This document shows, one piece after another, positions 8,609 to 16,227 of a stretch of 40,009 nt of DNA. The notes beneath the pieces are model-generated. The model worked only from the letters and a program-made list of their open reading frames with translations, searched no databases and was not told the origin of the DNA. How positions within the stretch are numbered: position 1 is the stretch's first letter; every line of letters starts with the position of its first letter. A program made the position numbers and the translations under genes. Source of the stretch: Rhodospirillales bacterium (GTDB lineage: Bacteria > Pseudomonadota > Alphaproteobacteria > ATCC43930 > CGMCC-115725); the NCBI GenBank assembly GCA_028291405.1, contig JAQGID010000212.1:1-40009 (forward strand), read 5' to 3'.

Positions 8609-8965
8609 CTATGTTCCTTCTGATAATGCTCATCCGATGCGGCGCGGCATTCCATCGTCCGACGCCCGCGGAATCTCGCATTGATCTGCACAAAGCCGCC
8701 AGTTGTGAAAGATACCGACAGCTGCACCATTTGCGAGGCACCCGACGGCGATGTAAAGAGGCGGTGTTGCGGCGGCAGGTCGATGCGGCGATGCGGACAA
8801 GCGGATCGGAATCCGGGATATTCCAGGATCCCGACACCAACTTGTTCTACGTCACGGACGGCAACGGCAGCGGGGCTGACGGTTCGCCGCTATACCGGGC
8901 CGATTTCGAAGAACGCGCCGCTTCCCGGCGCGCGATAGGAAGCGATGGGGCACAGAGGAGCTGCG
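8609..8965. other. 357-base divergent intergenic region
   Basis: This stretch separates the divergent cytochrome b561 and mmsA genes and must hold both promoters. I see no convincing gene in any frame. The only structure noted is a 6-bp inverted repeat CGGGAT-N8-ATCCCG at 8814-8833. A GAGGAG ribosome binding site for mmsA lies just before 8966. Confidence 0.5.
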
Positions 8966-10456
8966 ATGGACACGATTACCCACTACATCGGCGGAGCAAA
9001 AGTTTCGCCGGGCGCCCGGCTTGGCGACGTCTTCAACCCAGCGACCGGCGAGGTCGCGCATCGCGTGGCGCTCGGCGGCAGCGCCGAGATCAACGCCGCG
9101 GTGCGCGCCGCGGCCGCCGCCTTCCCATCCTGGTCGGCGACGCCGCCGCTGACCCGCGCCCGCGTGATGTTCAAGTTCCGGGACCTGCTCGAGTGCCGCG
9201 CCGGCGATCTCGCCGCGCTGATCACCGCCGAGCACGGCAAGGTGCTGAGCGACGCCCTGGGTGAGGTGACGCGCGGTCTCGAGGTCGTCGAGTTCGCCTG
9301 CGGCATCCCGCATCTCCTCAAGGGCGAGTTCACCGAGCAGGTCGGGCGCGGCATCGATTCCTATGCCTTCCGCCAGCCGCTCGGCGTCTGCGCCGGCATC
9401 ACGCCGTTCAATTTCCCGGCAATGGTGCCGATGTGGATGTTCCCCGTTGCGATCGCCTGCGGCAATACCTTCGTGCTCAAGCCGTCGGAGCGCGATCCCT
9501 CGGCGAGCATGCTGATCGCCGAGCTCTTCGCCGAGGCCGGCCTGCCCGCCGGCGTCTTCAACGTCGCGCACGGCGACAAGGCGGCGGTCGATGCGCTGCT
9601 CGAGCATCCCCAGGTCGCGGCGATCAGCTTCGTCGGCTCGACGCCGATCGCCCAATACATCTACGCGACGGCGGCCGCACACGGAAAGCGCGTGCAGGCG
9701 CTGGGCGGCGCCAAGAACCATCTCATCGTGATGCCCGACGCCGATCTCGCACAGGCGACCGATGCGCTGATGGGTGCCGGCTACGGCTCGGCCGGCGAGC
9801 GCTGCATGGCGATCTCGGTCGCCGTCGCGGTCGGCAACGTCGGCGACAAGCTGGTCGAGGCGCTGGCGCCGCGCGTCCGCGGCCTCAAGGTCGGCCCGGG
9901 CAACGATCCCGAGTCCGAGATGGGACCGCTGGTGACGCGCCAGCATCGCGACAAGGTCGCCTCATACGTCGATCTCGGCATCGCCGAGGGCGCCAAGCTC
10001 ATCGTCGATGGCCGCGGCCTCAAGCTGCAGGGCTACGAGCAGGGTTTCTTCCTGGGCGGCTGCCTCTTCGACCATGTGACGCCGACGATGCGAATTTATC
10101 AGGAGGAGATCTTCGGCCCGGTGCTGGCGGTCGTCCGCGCCCCGGATTTCGAGACCGCGCTCACCCTCGTCAACGACCACGAGTTCGGCAATGGCACGGC
10201 GATCTTCACCCGCGACGGCGATGCCGCCCGCGAGTTCGTCAGCCGCGCCCAGATCGGCATGATCGGCGTCAACATCCCGATTCCCGTGCCGATGGCCTAT
10301 CATAGCTTCGGCGGCTGGAAGCGCTCGCTGTTCGGCGACATGGCGGTGCATGGGATGGAGGGGGTGCGGTTCTACACCCATCCGAAGACGGTCACCGCGC
10401 GCTGGCCGACCGGCATCCGCTCCGGTGCGGAGTTCGTGATGCCGACGATGAAGTGA
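8966..10456 (+). CDS. mmsA: CoA-acylating methylmalonate-semialdehyde dehydrogenase
   Basis: 496 residues from the ATG at 8966, which has GAGGAG upstream; an upstream in-frame ATG at 8945 is less likely. Domain: aldehyde dehydrogenase, with NAD-binding region [20 protein letters not shown], the motif [17 protein letters not shown] specific to the MmsA/IolA branch, and the nucleophile Cys280 in GERCMAIS. The C-terminal [19 protein letters not shown] is also typical. It converts methylmalonate or malonate semialdehyde plus CoA and NAD to propionyl- or acetyl-CoA, in valine or myo-inositol breakdown. The cytosolic enzyme stands near a Liv-type importer, which fits valine use, although the genes are not in one operon. 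No mmsB or iol genes are in the window. Confidence 0.95.
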   Translation: MDTITHYIGGAKVSPGARLGDVFNPATGEVAHRVALGGSAEINAAVRAAAAAFPSWSATPPLTRARVMFKFRDLLECRAGDLAALITAEHGKVLSDALGEVTRGLEVVEFACGIPHLLKGEFTEQVGRGIDSYAFRQPLGVCAGITPFNFPAMVPMWMFPVAIACGNTFVLKPSERDPSASMLIAELFAEAGLPAGVFNVAHGDKAAVDALLEHPQVAAISFVGSTPIAQYIYATAAAHGKRVQALGGAKNHLIVMPDADLAQATDALMGAGYGSAGERCMAISVAVAVGNVGDKLVEALAPRVRGLKVGPGNDPESEMGPLVTRQHRDKVASYVDLGIAEGAKLIVDGRGLKLQGYEQGFFLGGCLFDHVTPTMRIYQEEIFGPVLAVVRAPDFETALTLVNDHEFGNGTAIFTRDGDAAREFVSRAQIGMIGVNIPIPVPMAYHSFGGWKRSLFGDMAVHGMEGVRFYTHPKTVTARWPTGIRSGAEFVMPTMK

Positions 10457-10475
10457 GGCGGCGCCCGCCGGCTCC

Positions 10476-10550
10476 CTATTCCGACGTAACGAAATAGGTG
10501 CGGACCGACCCCGGTCCCTTGAGCTCGATCGCGCCGGGTTCCTCCTTGCG
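10476..10550 (-). pseudogene. Remnant of an adenylate/guanylate cyclase C-terminus
   Basis: On the minus strand, 24 codons ending in TAG at 10476 read RKEEPGAIELKGPGSVRT followed by YFVTSE. This resembles the extreme C-terminus of bacterial class III cyclases, where a strand such as (E)VELKGKGxMRTYFL ends the catalytic domain. Upstream codons stay open for a short way but show no recognisable cyclase sequence, and the core domain is absent. It lies 20 bases beyond mmsA and at the left border of the cation module, as if a cyclase gene had been truncated there. The match is short, so chance resemblance is possible. Confidence 0.4.
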
Positions 10551-10725
10551 GCGGGAGCGAGCCGCGCAGGCTCGCAAACTTGGACATGATTGAGTTTCAT
10601 CATGGCCCCGTGTCGACAACCACGCCTTAAATGGTGATGAAGGTAATCGGGGTTCCGCTCACGACGGCTGTTCATAGTCTCGACGAGGCCGTCCGGATCA
10701 GCGGCAGAGGCGCGCGATTCAGCCG

Positions 10726-10755
10726 TTTACGGAGGATCGATTTACGGAGGATCGA
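10726..10755 (+). repeat. Perfect 15-bp tandem duplication containing the ribosome binding site
   Basis: TTTACGGAGGATCGA occurs twice back to back (10726-10740 and 10741-10755). Each copy has a GGAGG Shine-Dalgarno core; the last base of the second copy is the A of the ATG of the CadD-like gene. The second copy gives correct spacing, the first acts at a distance of about 20 bases. Confidence 0.9.
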
Positions 10756-11342
10756 TGTCCGGTGTTCTGGTCCTGCTGGTGGTGACCAGCGTCGCTTTCG
10801 CTGTGACGAATGTGGACGGCCTGCTCGTGCTGCTCGCCTTCTTTTCCGACCGGCGGTACGCGACTGTCCAGGTGGTGGTTGGACAATATCTGGGAATGTC
10901 CGTCCTGATCGTCGCTGCGGTGATCGGTTCGCTTCTGTCCCTCGTCATTCCGCCTCCCCGTCTCGGACTGATCGGATTCCTTCCTCTCGCGGCGGGCGCA
11001 TGGCAGGCGTTTGTGGCGCGGGGCGCCGCCGGCACGATCGGCACCGATGAAAGCAGATATTTGAAACCGATCTCGGTTGCGCTCGTTACGGTATCAAATG
11101 GAGGCGACAATCTTGGCACTTATGTGCCGCTGTTTTCCGCGATGACCAGCGGCCAGCTGCAGATCACCATCGCTGTATTTTCGCTGTTGACGGGGCTGTG
11201 GTGTGCCGTCGCCTATTGGTTCGTTCATCACTCGAGGCTCGCTCTGCCGATCCGGCGGCATGGCGGCCAGGCGCGTCCGTGGGTGCTGATGGCGCTGGGC
11301 GTCTTCATCCTGATTCGGACCAACGCGATTGCTGAACTTTAG
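10755..11342 (+). CDS. CadD-like cadmium/cation resistance transporter
   Basis: 195 residues with about five or six membrane helices. The start SGVLVLLVVTSVAFAVTNVDGLLVLLAFFS and the later VSNGGDNLGTYVPLF are the hallmark regions of the CadD family (LysE superfamily), which exports cadmium or related cations. In typical members the first motif reads TN(I/V)DD; here the second acidic residue is Gly (TNVDG), which may alter selectivity. The ribosome binding site is tandemly duplicated. It is followed after 59 bases by a DUF5132-like gene on the same strand and is the first gene of the cation module. Substrate not proven by sequence. Confidence 0.82.
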   Translation: MSGVLVLLVVTSVAFAVTNVDGLLVLLAFFSDRRYATVQVVVGQYLGMSVLIVAAVIGSLLSLVIPPPRLGLIGFLPLAAGAWQAFVARGAAGTIGTDESRYLKPISVALVTVSNGGDNLGTYVPLFSAMTSGQLQITIAVFSLLTGLWCAVAYWFVHHSRLALPIRRHGGQARPWVLMALGVFILIRTNAIAEL

Positions 11343-11401
11343 GTCTGTCGTGAGCAGTCAGCAGCGACACCGTCCGATCCCAGCTGATAAAGGAGGGAAG
11401 A

Positions 11402-11743
11402 ATGGCGATCCTGGAGGACATGCTCGGTGGCGAGATGCTAGCCGAGGCCGGAATCGGCGCCGGCATCCTGATGCTCGCGCCGGCCTTGCTGGTCCGAGTG
11501 ACGCGACCGGCGGCCAAGGCGCTGATCAAGAGCGCCATCATCGTCTATCGCGGCGCCGCGGATGTCATCAACGAAGCCTCCGCAGCGCGCGCCGATGAGC
11601 CGCTCCCGCAAGAGGCGACCTCACGCGTCCCGGCACAGAAAGCTACGGCGGGAAACAAGCCCAGGATCCCGTCGGCTAGGCGAGGTGCAGTCGACCGCGC
11701 GGCGGCGCGCAAGCCACCCCGGCGTGCGAAGAAGAACCCCTAA
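11402..11743 (+). CDS. DUF5132-like small membrane protein 1 (basic tail)
   Basis: 113 residues, with AAAGGAGGGAAG just before the ATG. Residues 1-60 carry a glycine-rich hydrophobic segment (GIGAGILMLAPALLVRV) and the LAP-x7-RPAAKALIKSAIIVY pattern shared with two neighbours in this window. The C-terminal half is low complexity and strongly basic (SARRGAVDRAAARKPPRRAK), which may bind nucleic acid or acidic lipid. I recognise the core as DUF5132, a family without known function. Its stop overlaps the stop of the convergent HMA_2-like gene by four bases. Likely works with the neighbouring P-type ATPase; this is inference from clustering. Confidence 0.72.
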   Translation: MAILEDMLGGEMLAEAGIGAGILMLAPALLVRVTRPAAKALIKSAIIVYRGAADVINEASAARADEPLPQEATSRVPAQKATAGNKPRIPSARRGAVDRAAARKPPRRAKKNP

Positions 11744-12231
11744 TCCGACACGCGCTCTGCGATGGCGTTGCCATCGCAGCTGCGTCGCAGAAGCTCGCTT
11801 GCATACCAGCTCATCGACACCGCGATCGCCGGCTGCCGTCGATAGAGAAGCTGACCGGCCGCCATTGCGAGCAGGCCCAAGGATGCCAGCGTGCCGAGGT
11901 CAAGCTCGCCGGCGGTGACACGTTTGATGTTGCGGTCGATCGCCGCCATCTCCAGGCACAGCCGCTGCGCGACCGGCGGCGCGTGCAGGGCCAGTTCCAA
12001 AAGGTTGCCGATATCGGCGCCAAGCGCCTGCATGACGAGATCCGCGATCTCGCCCTCGTGCTGCACGAGAATACTTCCGGTGACTGGGTTCGTTGCCACA
12101 TGGCTTACCCCGTCGAGACGTTCCAGCCGGCGTTTGATATCGTCAAAAAAGTCGGAGTCTCCCCGCCGTTCCGGAACCTTGATCCGCACCCGGCCGGGAA
12201 GGCTATGCACCACGTAAGCTTTCGCTTTCAT
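11740..12231 (-). CDS. Stand-alone HMA_2-like protein with arginine-rich PGRVRIK motif
   Basis: 163 residues from the ATG at 12231; the longer frame upstream is a shadow of the preceding gene. Residues 1-80 resemble heavy-metal-associated domain 2: VVHSLPGRVRIKVPERRGD, then a helix, then LDGVSHVATNPVTGSILVQHEG, that is a ferredoxin-like beta-alpha-beta pattern. There is no CxxC, so ordinary HMA-type copper or zinc binding is unlikely. Residues about 110-130 form a hydrophobic stretch (GTLASLGLLAMAAGQLLY). The same RGRxRxxI...RG pattern opens the P-type ATPase nearby. The gene follows a DUF5132-like gene by 10 bases on the same strand, so the two are probably co-translated. Function unknown; probably a membrane-attached partner of the ATPase. 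Confidence 0.72.
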   Translation of the reverse strand: MKAKAYVVHSLPGRVRIKVPERRGDSDFFDDIKRRLERLDGVSHVATNPVTGSILVQHEGEIADLVMQALGADIGNLLELALHAPPVAQRLCLEMAAIDRNIKRVTAGELDLGTLASLGLLAMAAGQLLYRRQPAIAVSMSWYASELLRRSCDGNAIAERVSD

Positions 12232-12241
12232 GGCAAAGTCA

Positions 12242-12565
12242 TCAGTGCACGGCGGTCCGCCGTCGCGGGGCGGCGACTGCCGACTCGGACTCTGACGACG
12301 GCGGCTCATGCTCCGCCTCGGTCGGCGGCTTGGCCGCTGCCTCCGCTTGAAGCTCGGCGGTGACGTCCTCGATGGTCTCGCGCATCTCGGCTGCTGTCTC
12401 GCGTGCGCGCTGGTAGATCGCCAATCCGGCTTTAATCGCGGTCTTGGTCGCCGGCCGCGCGAAGCGTGCGAGCGCCGGCGTGACGATCGGAGCCAAGAAT
12501 ACGCCGGCTGCCCCGCCCACAAGCATCGCCGCGAATGTGCCCTTCCATTTTGTCTCTTCCGCCAT
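12242..12565 (-). CDS. DUF5132-like small membrane protein 2 (acidic tail)
   Basis: 107 residues from the ATG at 12565, which has GGAGC eight bases upstream; an earlier in-frame start at 12631 lacks support. Core: hydrophobic FAAMLVGGAAGVFLAPIVTPAL with a GxxxG-type packing motif, followed by ARFARPATKTAIKAGLAIYQ, matching the other two copies. An amphipathic helix (ETAAEMRETIEDVTAELQAE) and an acidic, Pro/Ser-rich tail follow. One membrane pass or a membrane-inserted hairpin is likely. It is divergent from the third copy and heads a two-gene unit with the HMA_2-like gene. Confidence 0.72.
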   Translation of the reverse strand: MAEETKWKGTFAAMLVGGAAGVFLAPIVTPALARFARPATKTAIKAGLAIYQRARETAAEMRETIEDVTAELQAEAAAKPPTEAEHEPPSSESESAVAAPRRRTAVH

Positions 12566-12777
12566 GGCCTGCTCCAGGTCACATCGCAGTACGGGATTCA
12601 TTAGAACACTGCTGATGCCCGATAGGTCCATGCCCCTTTTGGTGCGGAGCGCGCTTTCCCAACGCGCGCATGCTCTACCGCGGCGCTCGGTTCGAACCGT
12701 GGGGCATCGCTAGTGTTACAGTTTTTTAACAGCCGCAAGAACGAGGCTTCCGCAATGGCGATCTAGAGGAATTCACG
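12566..12777. promoter_or_regulatory. Divergent promoter region of the cation module
   Basis: These 212 bases separate the minus-strand DUF5132/HMA_2 pair from the plus-strand DUF5132/ATPase pair and must contain both promoters. A short AT-rich patch (12714-12731) contains TGTTA-N8-TAACA, a weak dyad. CGAAC-N16-TGTT at 12693-12717 is a poor fit to the alphaproteobacterial EcfG stress promoter. No promoter can be assigned firmly. Confidence 0.35.
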
Positions 12778-13083
12778 ATGGCTATTTTAGAGAATGCGCT
12801 TGAAGGACTTGCTGAAGGCGGTGTCGCGACGGGGCTAGCGGTCGGCGTCGGTGTGCTTCTGCTCGCGCCTGGCATCCTCCCCGCGGTTGGCCGTGCGTTG
12901 CGTCCGGTCGCGGTCGGCGCGATCAAGACCGGTATGCAGGTGTACGAGCAAGTCGCCTCCACGGTGCGTGAAACGGCTGAGGATCTCGTTGCTGAGGCAC
13001 GAGCCGAGCTCGATGCGGAGCATGGTGGCGCGGAAGCCGAGCCGAGACGCCGCCGGACGCGGCTCGCGGAGCCGGCGACCTGA
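12778..13083 (+). CDS. DUF5132-like small membrane protein 3
   Basis: 101 residues; AGAGGAA lies nine bases before the ATG. The core has a glycine-rich hydrophobic helix (GGVATGLAVGVGVLLLAPGI, with several GxxxG spacings) followed by LPAVGRALRPVAVGAIKTG and an amphipathic helix (VRETAEDLVAEARAELDAE), then a short Arg-rich tail. It starts MAILE like copy 1 and shares the LAP...RP...IK...Y spine with both other copies. It precedes the P-type ATPase by 58 bases on the same strand, so co-expression is likely. Glycine-zipper helices of this kind can oligomerise in membranes; that role is inference. Confidence 0.74.
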   Translation: MAILENALEGLAEGGVATGLAVGVGVLLLAPGILPAVGRALRPVAVGAIKTGMQVYEQVASTVRETAEDLVAEARAELDAEHGGAEAEPRRRRTRLAEPAT

Positions 13084-13141
13084 GGCGCGGCGGGTCCGCG
13101 TCGTCTGAGGCTTCGTACCGCCGCGAGCGCTGTTCGACGTC

Positions 13142-16108
13142 GTGAGCATGCCCGCTGTGCAAGCGAGCCCAATCGCGCCGGTGCATACAGCCGTGAGAGG
13201 TCGAGCTCGTCTTCATATTGGCCGCCTCCGCGGTAACGAGGTTCTCAGCCGCGCCCTCGAGCATGCGCTGTCCGGCGCGGCGATCGAAAGCGCGTCGGCG
13301 AGCAGCCTAACCGGAAATTTGCTCGTGCGGTTCGGCAAGGACGTCTCCCTCGCCGAGGTCACTGCACGCATCGAGCAGATCTTAGCGGACCTCGTCCGTG
13401 ACCCGCAGGATTCCGCGTACCCCGCCGAGGCCGCCTCGTATGGTTGGCACGGCGCGTTCCCGAAGGATGTCCTGCGGGAGCTGCGAACCACGCGCTCGGG
13501 GCTCGAGGAGGCTGTTGCGGATCGGCGGCTCAAGCAATATGGCAGCAACGTGCTGCCCGCGCTGGCGTCGGCATCGCGGCTGGGGATGCTGATCGAGCAG
13601 TTTCAGAGTCTGCCCGTAATCCTGCTGGCCGGCGCGGCGGCGCTTTCGGTCGCCACGGGCGGCTTAGCCGACGCGGTGGTGATCCTCAGCGTCGTCGGTC
13701 TCAACGCCGCCATCGGATTTGCCACGGAAAGCCGGACCAGCCGTATCATCGGCGCGCTTTCGTTGCCGCTCCAGGCCAGCGTTCCGGTTCATCGCGATGG
13801 AGCGACGCGACCCGTCCCCACCGAAGCCGTCGTGCCGGGCGACATCATGGTATTGCAGCCGGGCATCATCATCGGCGCAGATGGGCGCGTGATCGCCGCG
13901 GATGGCTTGACGGCGGATGAATCCATGCTGACGGGCGAAAGCCTGCCGGTGCCTAAAAGCGAGACTCCCGTCGCGCTCGACCGTCCCCTCGCTGAGCGTA
14001 CCAGCATGGTTTATCGCAGCAGCGCGGTGGTCGGCGGCAGTGGCCTTGCCGTGGCGGTAGCAACCGGTCCGCGCACCGAGGTGGGCCATATCCAGGCGCT
14101 GGTCGGCGCGACGGGCACGCCGGAGACCCCGATGCAGCGGCAGCTCGACGTACTTGGCGGTCAGCTCGTCCTGCTCTCCTGCGGGATCTGCGGCGTCGTC
14201 TTTCTCATCGGCTTGCTGCGTGGGCATGCTTTTCTGCAGATTCTCAAATCCTCGATCGCCCTTGCCGTGGCCGCCATCCCGGAAGGACTTCCCACTGTTG
14301 GCACGACCGCGCTCGCGCTCGGCATCGAGGAGATGCGGCGGCGACAGGTCCTGGTGCGGCGCTTGCACGCGGTCGAAACCCTCGCGGCGGTCGACGTGAT
14401 CGCCTTCGACAAGACGGGTACGCTGACGGAAAATCGTATGTCGGCGACGGCCGTCGCCTGCGGAGGAGAGCATTTCGCCGTCGCCGACGGCATGCTCCGC
14501 GATGACGGCCGGCCGTTGTTGGCGGCAGCCCCGGGATCGACATTGGCGCGGCTCGTCCAGGTCGCCGTTCTCTGCAATGAGGCGACCTTGCACCTGGCGC
14601 CGGAGGGCGTCCGAATCACCGGTAGTCCCACCGAGGCGGCGCTGCTGCGCCTGGCGCTCGATCTCGGAACCGACGTCGTCGAACTCCGCCGGCGCTTTCC
14701 CGTGCAGGCGATCGAGTACCGGGCAGAGGCGCGTCAGTACATGGTGAGCGTTCACCCGGCGTCCCGCGGCAGATTGCTGATGAGCAAGGGCAATCCCGAG
14801 CAGGTGCTGGCCCGCTGTACATGGCAATCGCGCGGTCGGCGCCGGATGCCGCTCAATGCGACGGCACGGGCCGCCATTCTCGGCGACAACCGAAAGATGG
14901 CGGCCGACGGGTTGCGCGTCCTTGGTCTTGCCTATGCCGAGCCGACCGCCCCCCGGCGCGTGGACGGCCCGGCGACCGAGCGGCTGGACGGGGAGGGTCT
15001 CGTCTGGCTCGGGCTCGTCGGTCTGTCCGATCCCGCGCGACGCGGCGCCGGGGATCTGCTCGCCCGCTTCGATCGCGCGGGCATCCGCGTCATCATGATC
15101 ACCGGCGACCAGGCGCCGACCGCGCGGGCGGTGGCGGAGAGCGTGAAGCTCGGCAACGGCGCACCGCTCGGCGTGCTCGAGGCAAGCGAGCTTCATGGCA
15201 AGGACGACGCCGCGGTGGACGAGATCCTGCGCCATACGCGCATTTTCGCGCGTGCCACGCCCGCCGATAAGCTGCGGATCGTCCAGGCGCTTCAGCGTTC
15301 GGGCAAGATCGTCGCGGTGACCGGCGACGGCATCAACGACAGCCCGGCATTGCGCGCCGCCAATCTCGGCATCGTCATGGGACTGAGCGGCACAGACGCC
15401 GCGCGCGAGGTCGCCGATGTCGTGCTGGCGAGCGACGATCTCATGACGTTGACCACGGCGCTGGCACATGGGCGGACCACCTACGGCAACATTCGCAAGT
15501 CGATCCACTTTCTGCTCGCGACGAACCTCAGCGAGATCCTTGTCGTGCTCATGACGACGACGCTGGGCTTCGGCGCAACGCTGACGCCGATGCAGCTCCT
15601 GTGGATCAACCTTCTATCGGACGTGCTGCCCGCGCTCGGCCTTGCCCTCGAACCGGCGGAGAGCGGCGTCCTCGAACAGAAGCCCCGTGCCCCCGACGAA
15701 CCGATGCTGAGCCGGCAGGACATGGCGGTGCTCGCCCGCGAAGGCACGATGATTGCCGCGGGCGCGCTTGGTGCCTATGGCTTGGGCATGGCGCGTCAAG
15801 GCGAGGCCGCACGCGCCGGCACTATGTCTTTCACCAGCCTCGTCGGCGGGCAGCTCCTTCATGCGCTGACCTCGCGCTCTGCACATGCCGGATTGTTCGG
15901 AGCCGAGCCTTTGCCGGCGAACCGGCCGCTTGCGGCCGCGCTGCTCGGCTCCGCAGGACTTCAAGTGGCCTTGCTGGTCGTTCCCGCGCTGCGCCGGTTC
16001 ATGGGGCTCGCGCCGCTCGATGCCGGCGATGCGCTGATCAGCCTCGCCGGTGCGGTCCTGCCCTATATCGCGAACGAGGCCGCGAAGACGGCGCTGCCGC
16101 GGCGCTGA
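13142..16108 (+). CDS. Cation-transporting P-type ATPase with HMA_2-like N-terminus
   Basis: 988 residues from GTG 13142; ATG 13148 is an equally possible start, and neither has a strong ribosome binding site. Residues 14-85 are HMA_2-like (RGRARLHIGRLRGN) without CxxC. Then come a cation-ATPase N-terminal region (about 105-150), actuator motif TGES (264-267), M4 PEGLP (380-384), phosphorylation motif DKTGTLT (Asp423), and hinge motifs ITGD and TGDGINDSPAL. M5 has N795-L-S-E798 and M6 has N823-L-L-S826-D827. Compared with SERCA (Glu309, Asn768, Glu771, Asn796, Thr799, Asp800) these reproduce the high-affinity Ca/Mn site, with Ser for Thr. It is thus P2-like, not a CPx heavy-metal pump. It lies in the inner membrane and pumps a cation by ATP; Ca or Mn is my inference. 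Probable mate of the adjacent DUF5132 gene. Confidence 0.9.
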   Translation: MSMPAVQASPIAPVHTAVRGRARLHIGRLRGNEVLSRALEHALSGAAIESASASSLTGNLLVRFGKDVSLAEVTARIEQILADLVRDPQDSAYPAEAASYGWHGAFPKDVLRELRTTRSGLEEAVADRRLKQYGSNVLPALASASRLGMLIEQFQSLPVILLAGAAALSVATGGLADAVVILSVVGLNAAIGFATESRTSRIIGALSLPLQASVPVHRDGATRPVPTEAVVPGDIMVLQPGIIIGADGRVIAADGLTADESMLTGESLPVPKSETPVALDRPLAERTSMVYRSSAVVGGSGLAVAVATGPRTEVGHIQALVGATGTPETPMQRQLDVLGGQLVLLSCGICGVVFLIGLLRGHAFLQILKSSIALAVAAIPEGLPTVGTTALALGIEEMRRRQVLVRRLHAVETLAAVDVIAFDKTGTLTENRMSATAVACGGEHFAVADGMLRDDGRPLLAAAPGSTLARLVQVAVLCNEATLHLAPEGVRITGSPTEAALLRLALDLGTDVVELRRRFPVQAIEYRAEARQYMVSVHPASRGRLLMSKGNPEQVLARCTWQSRGRRRMPLNATARAAILGDNRKMAADGLRVLGLAYAEPTAPRRVDGPATERLDGEGLVWLGLVGLSDPARRGAGDLLARFDRAGIRVIMITGDQAPTARAVAESVKLGNGAPLGVLEASELHGKDDAAVDEILRHTRIFARATPADKLRIVQALQRSGKIVAVTGDGINDSPALRAANLGIVMGLSGTDAAREVADVVLASDDLMTLTTALAHGRTTYGNIRKSIHFLLATNLSEILVVLMTTTLGFGATLTPMQLLWINLLSDVLPALGLALEPAESGVLEQKPRAPDEPMLSRQDMAVLAREGTMIAAGALGAYGLGMARQGEAARAGTMSFTSLVGGQLLHALTSRSAHAGLFGAEPLPANRPLAAALLGSAGLQVALLVVPALRRFMGLAPLDAGDALISLAGAVLPYIANEAAKTALPRR

Positions 16109-16227
16109 ATGCTTGATCCGAGCCTTGTCGTCGGGCGGCAATATGCGGGAGACGGAGAACTACGCGGGCGGCGCCGAGGGATCGCACATACAACGCGTCG
16201 CTGACGGCCGCGTAGGATCGGCTTGCG

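Noticed and set aside
12693-12717. EcfG-type (GGAAC-N16-CGTT) stress promoter in the cation module
   Set aside because: Reads CGAAC-N16-TGTT, with a mismatch in each conserved box; too weak to call.
13664-15508. Minus-strand frame (614 codons) opposite the P-type ATPase
   Set aside because: Antisense shadow; the ATPase has all motifs in the plus frame.
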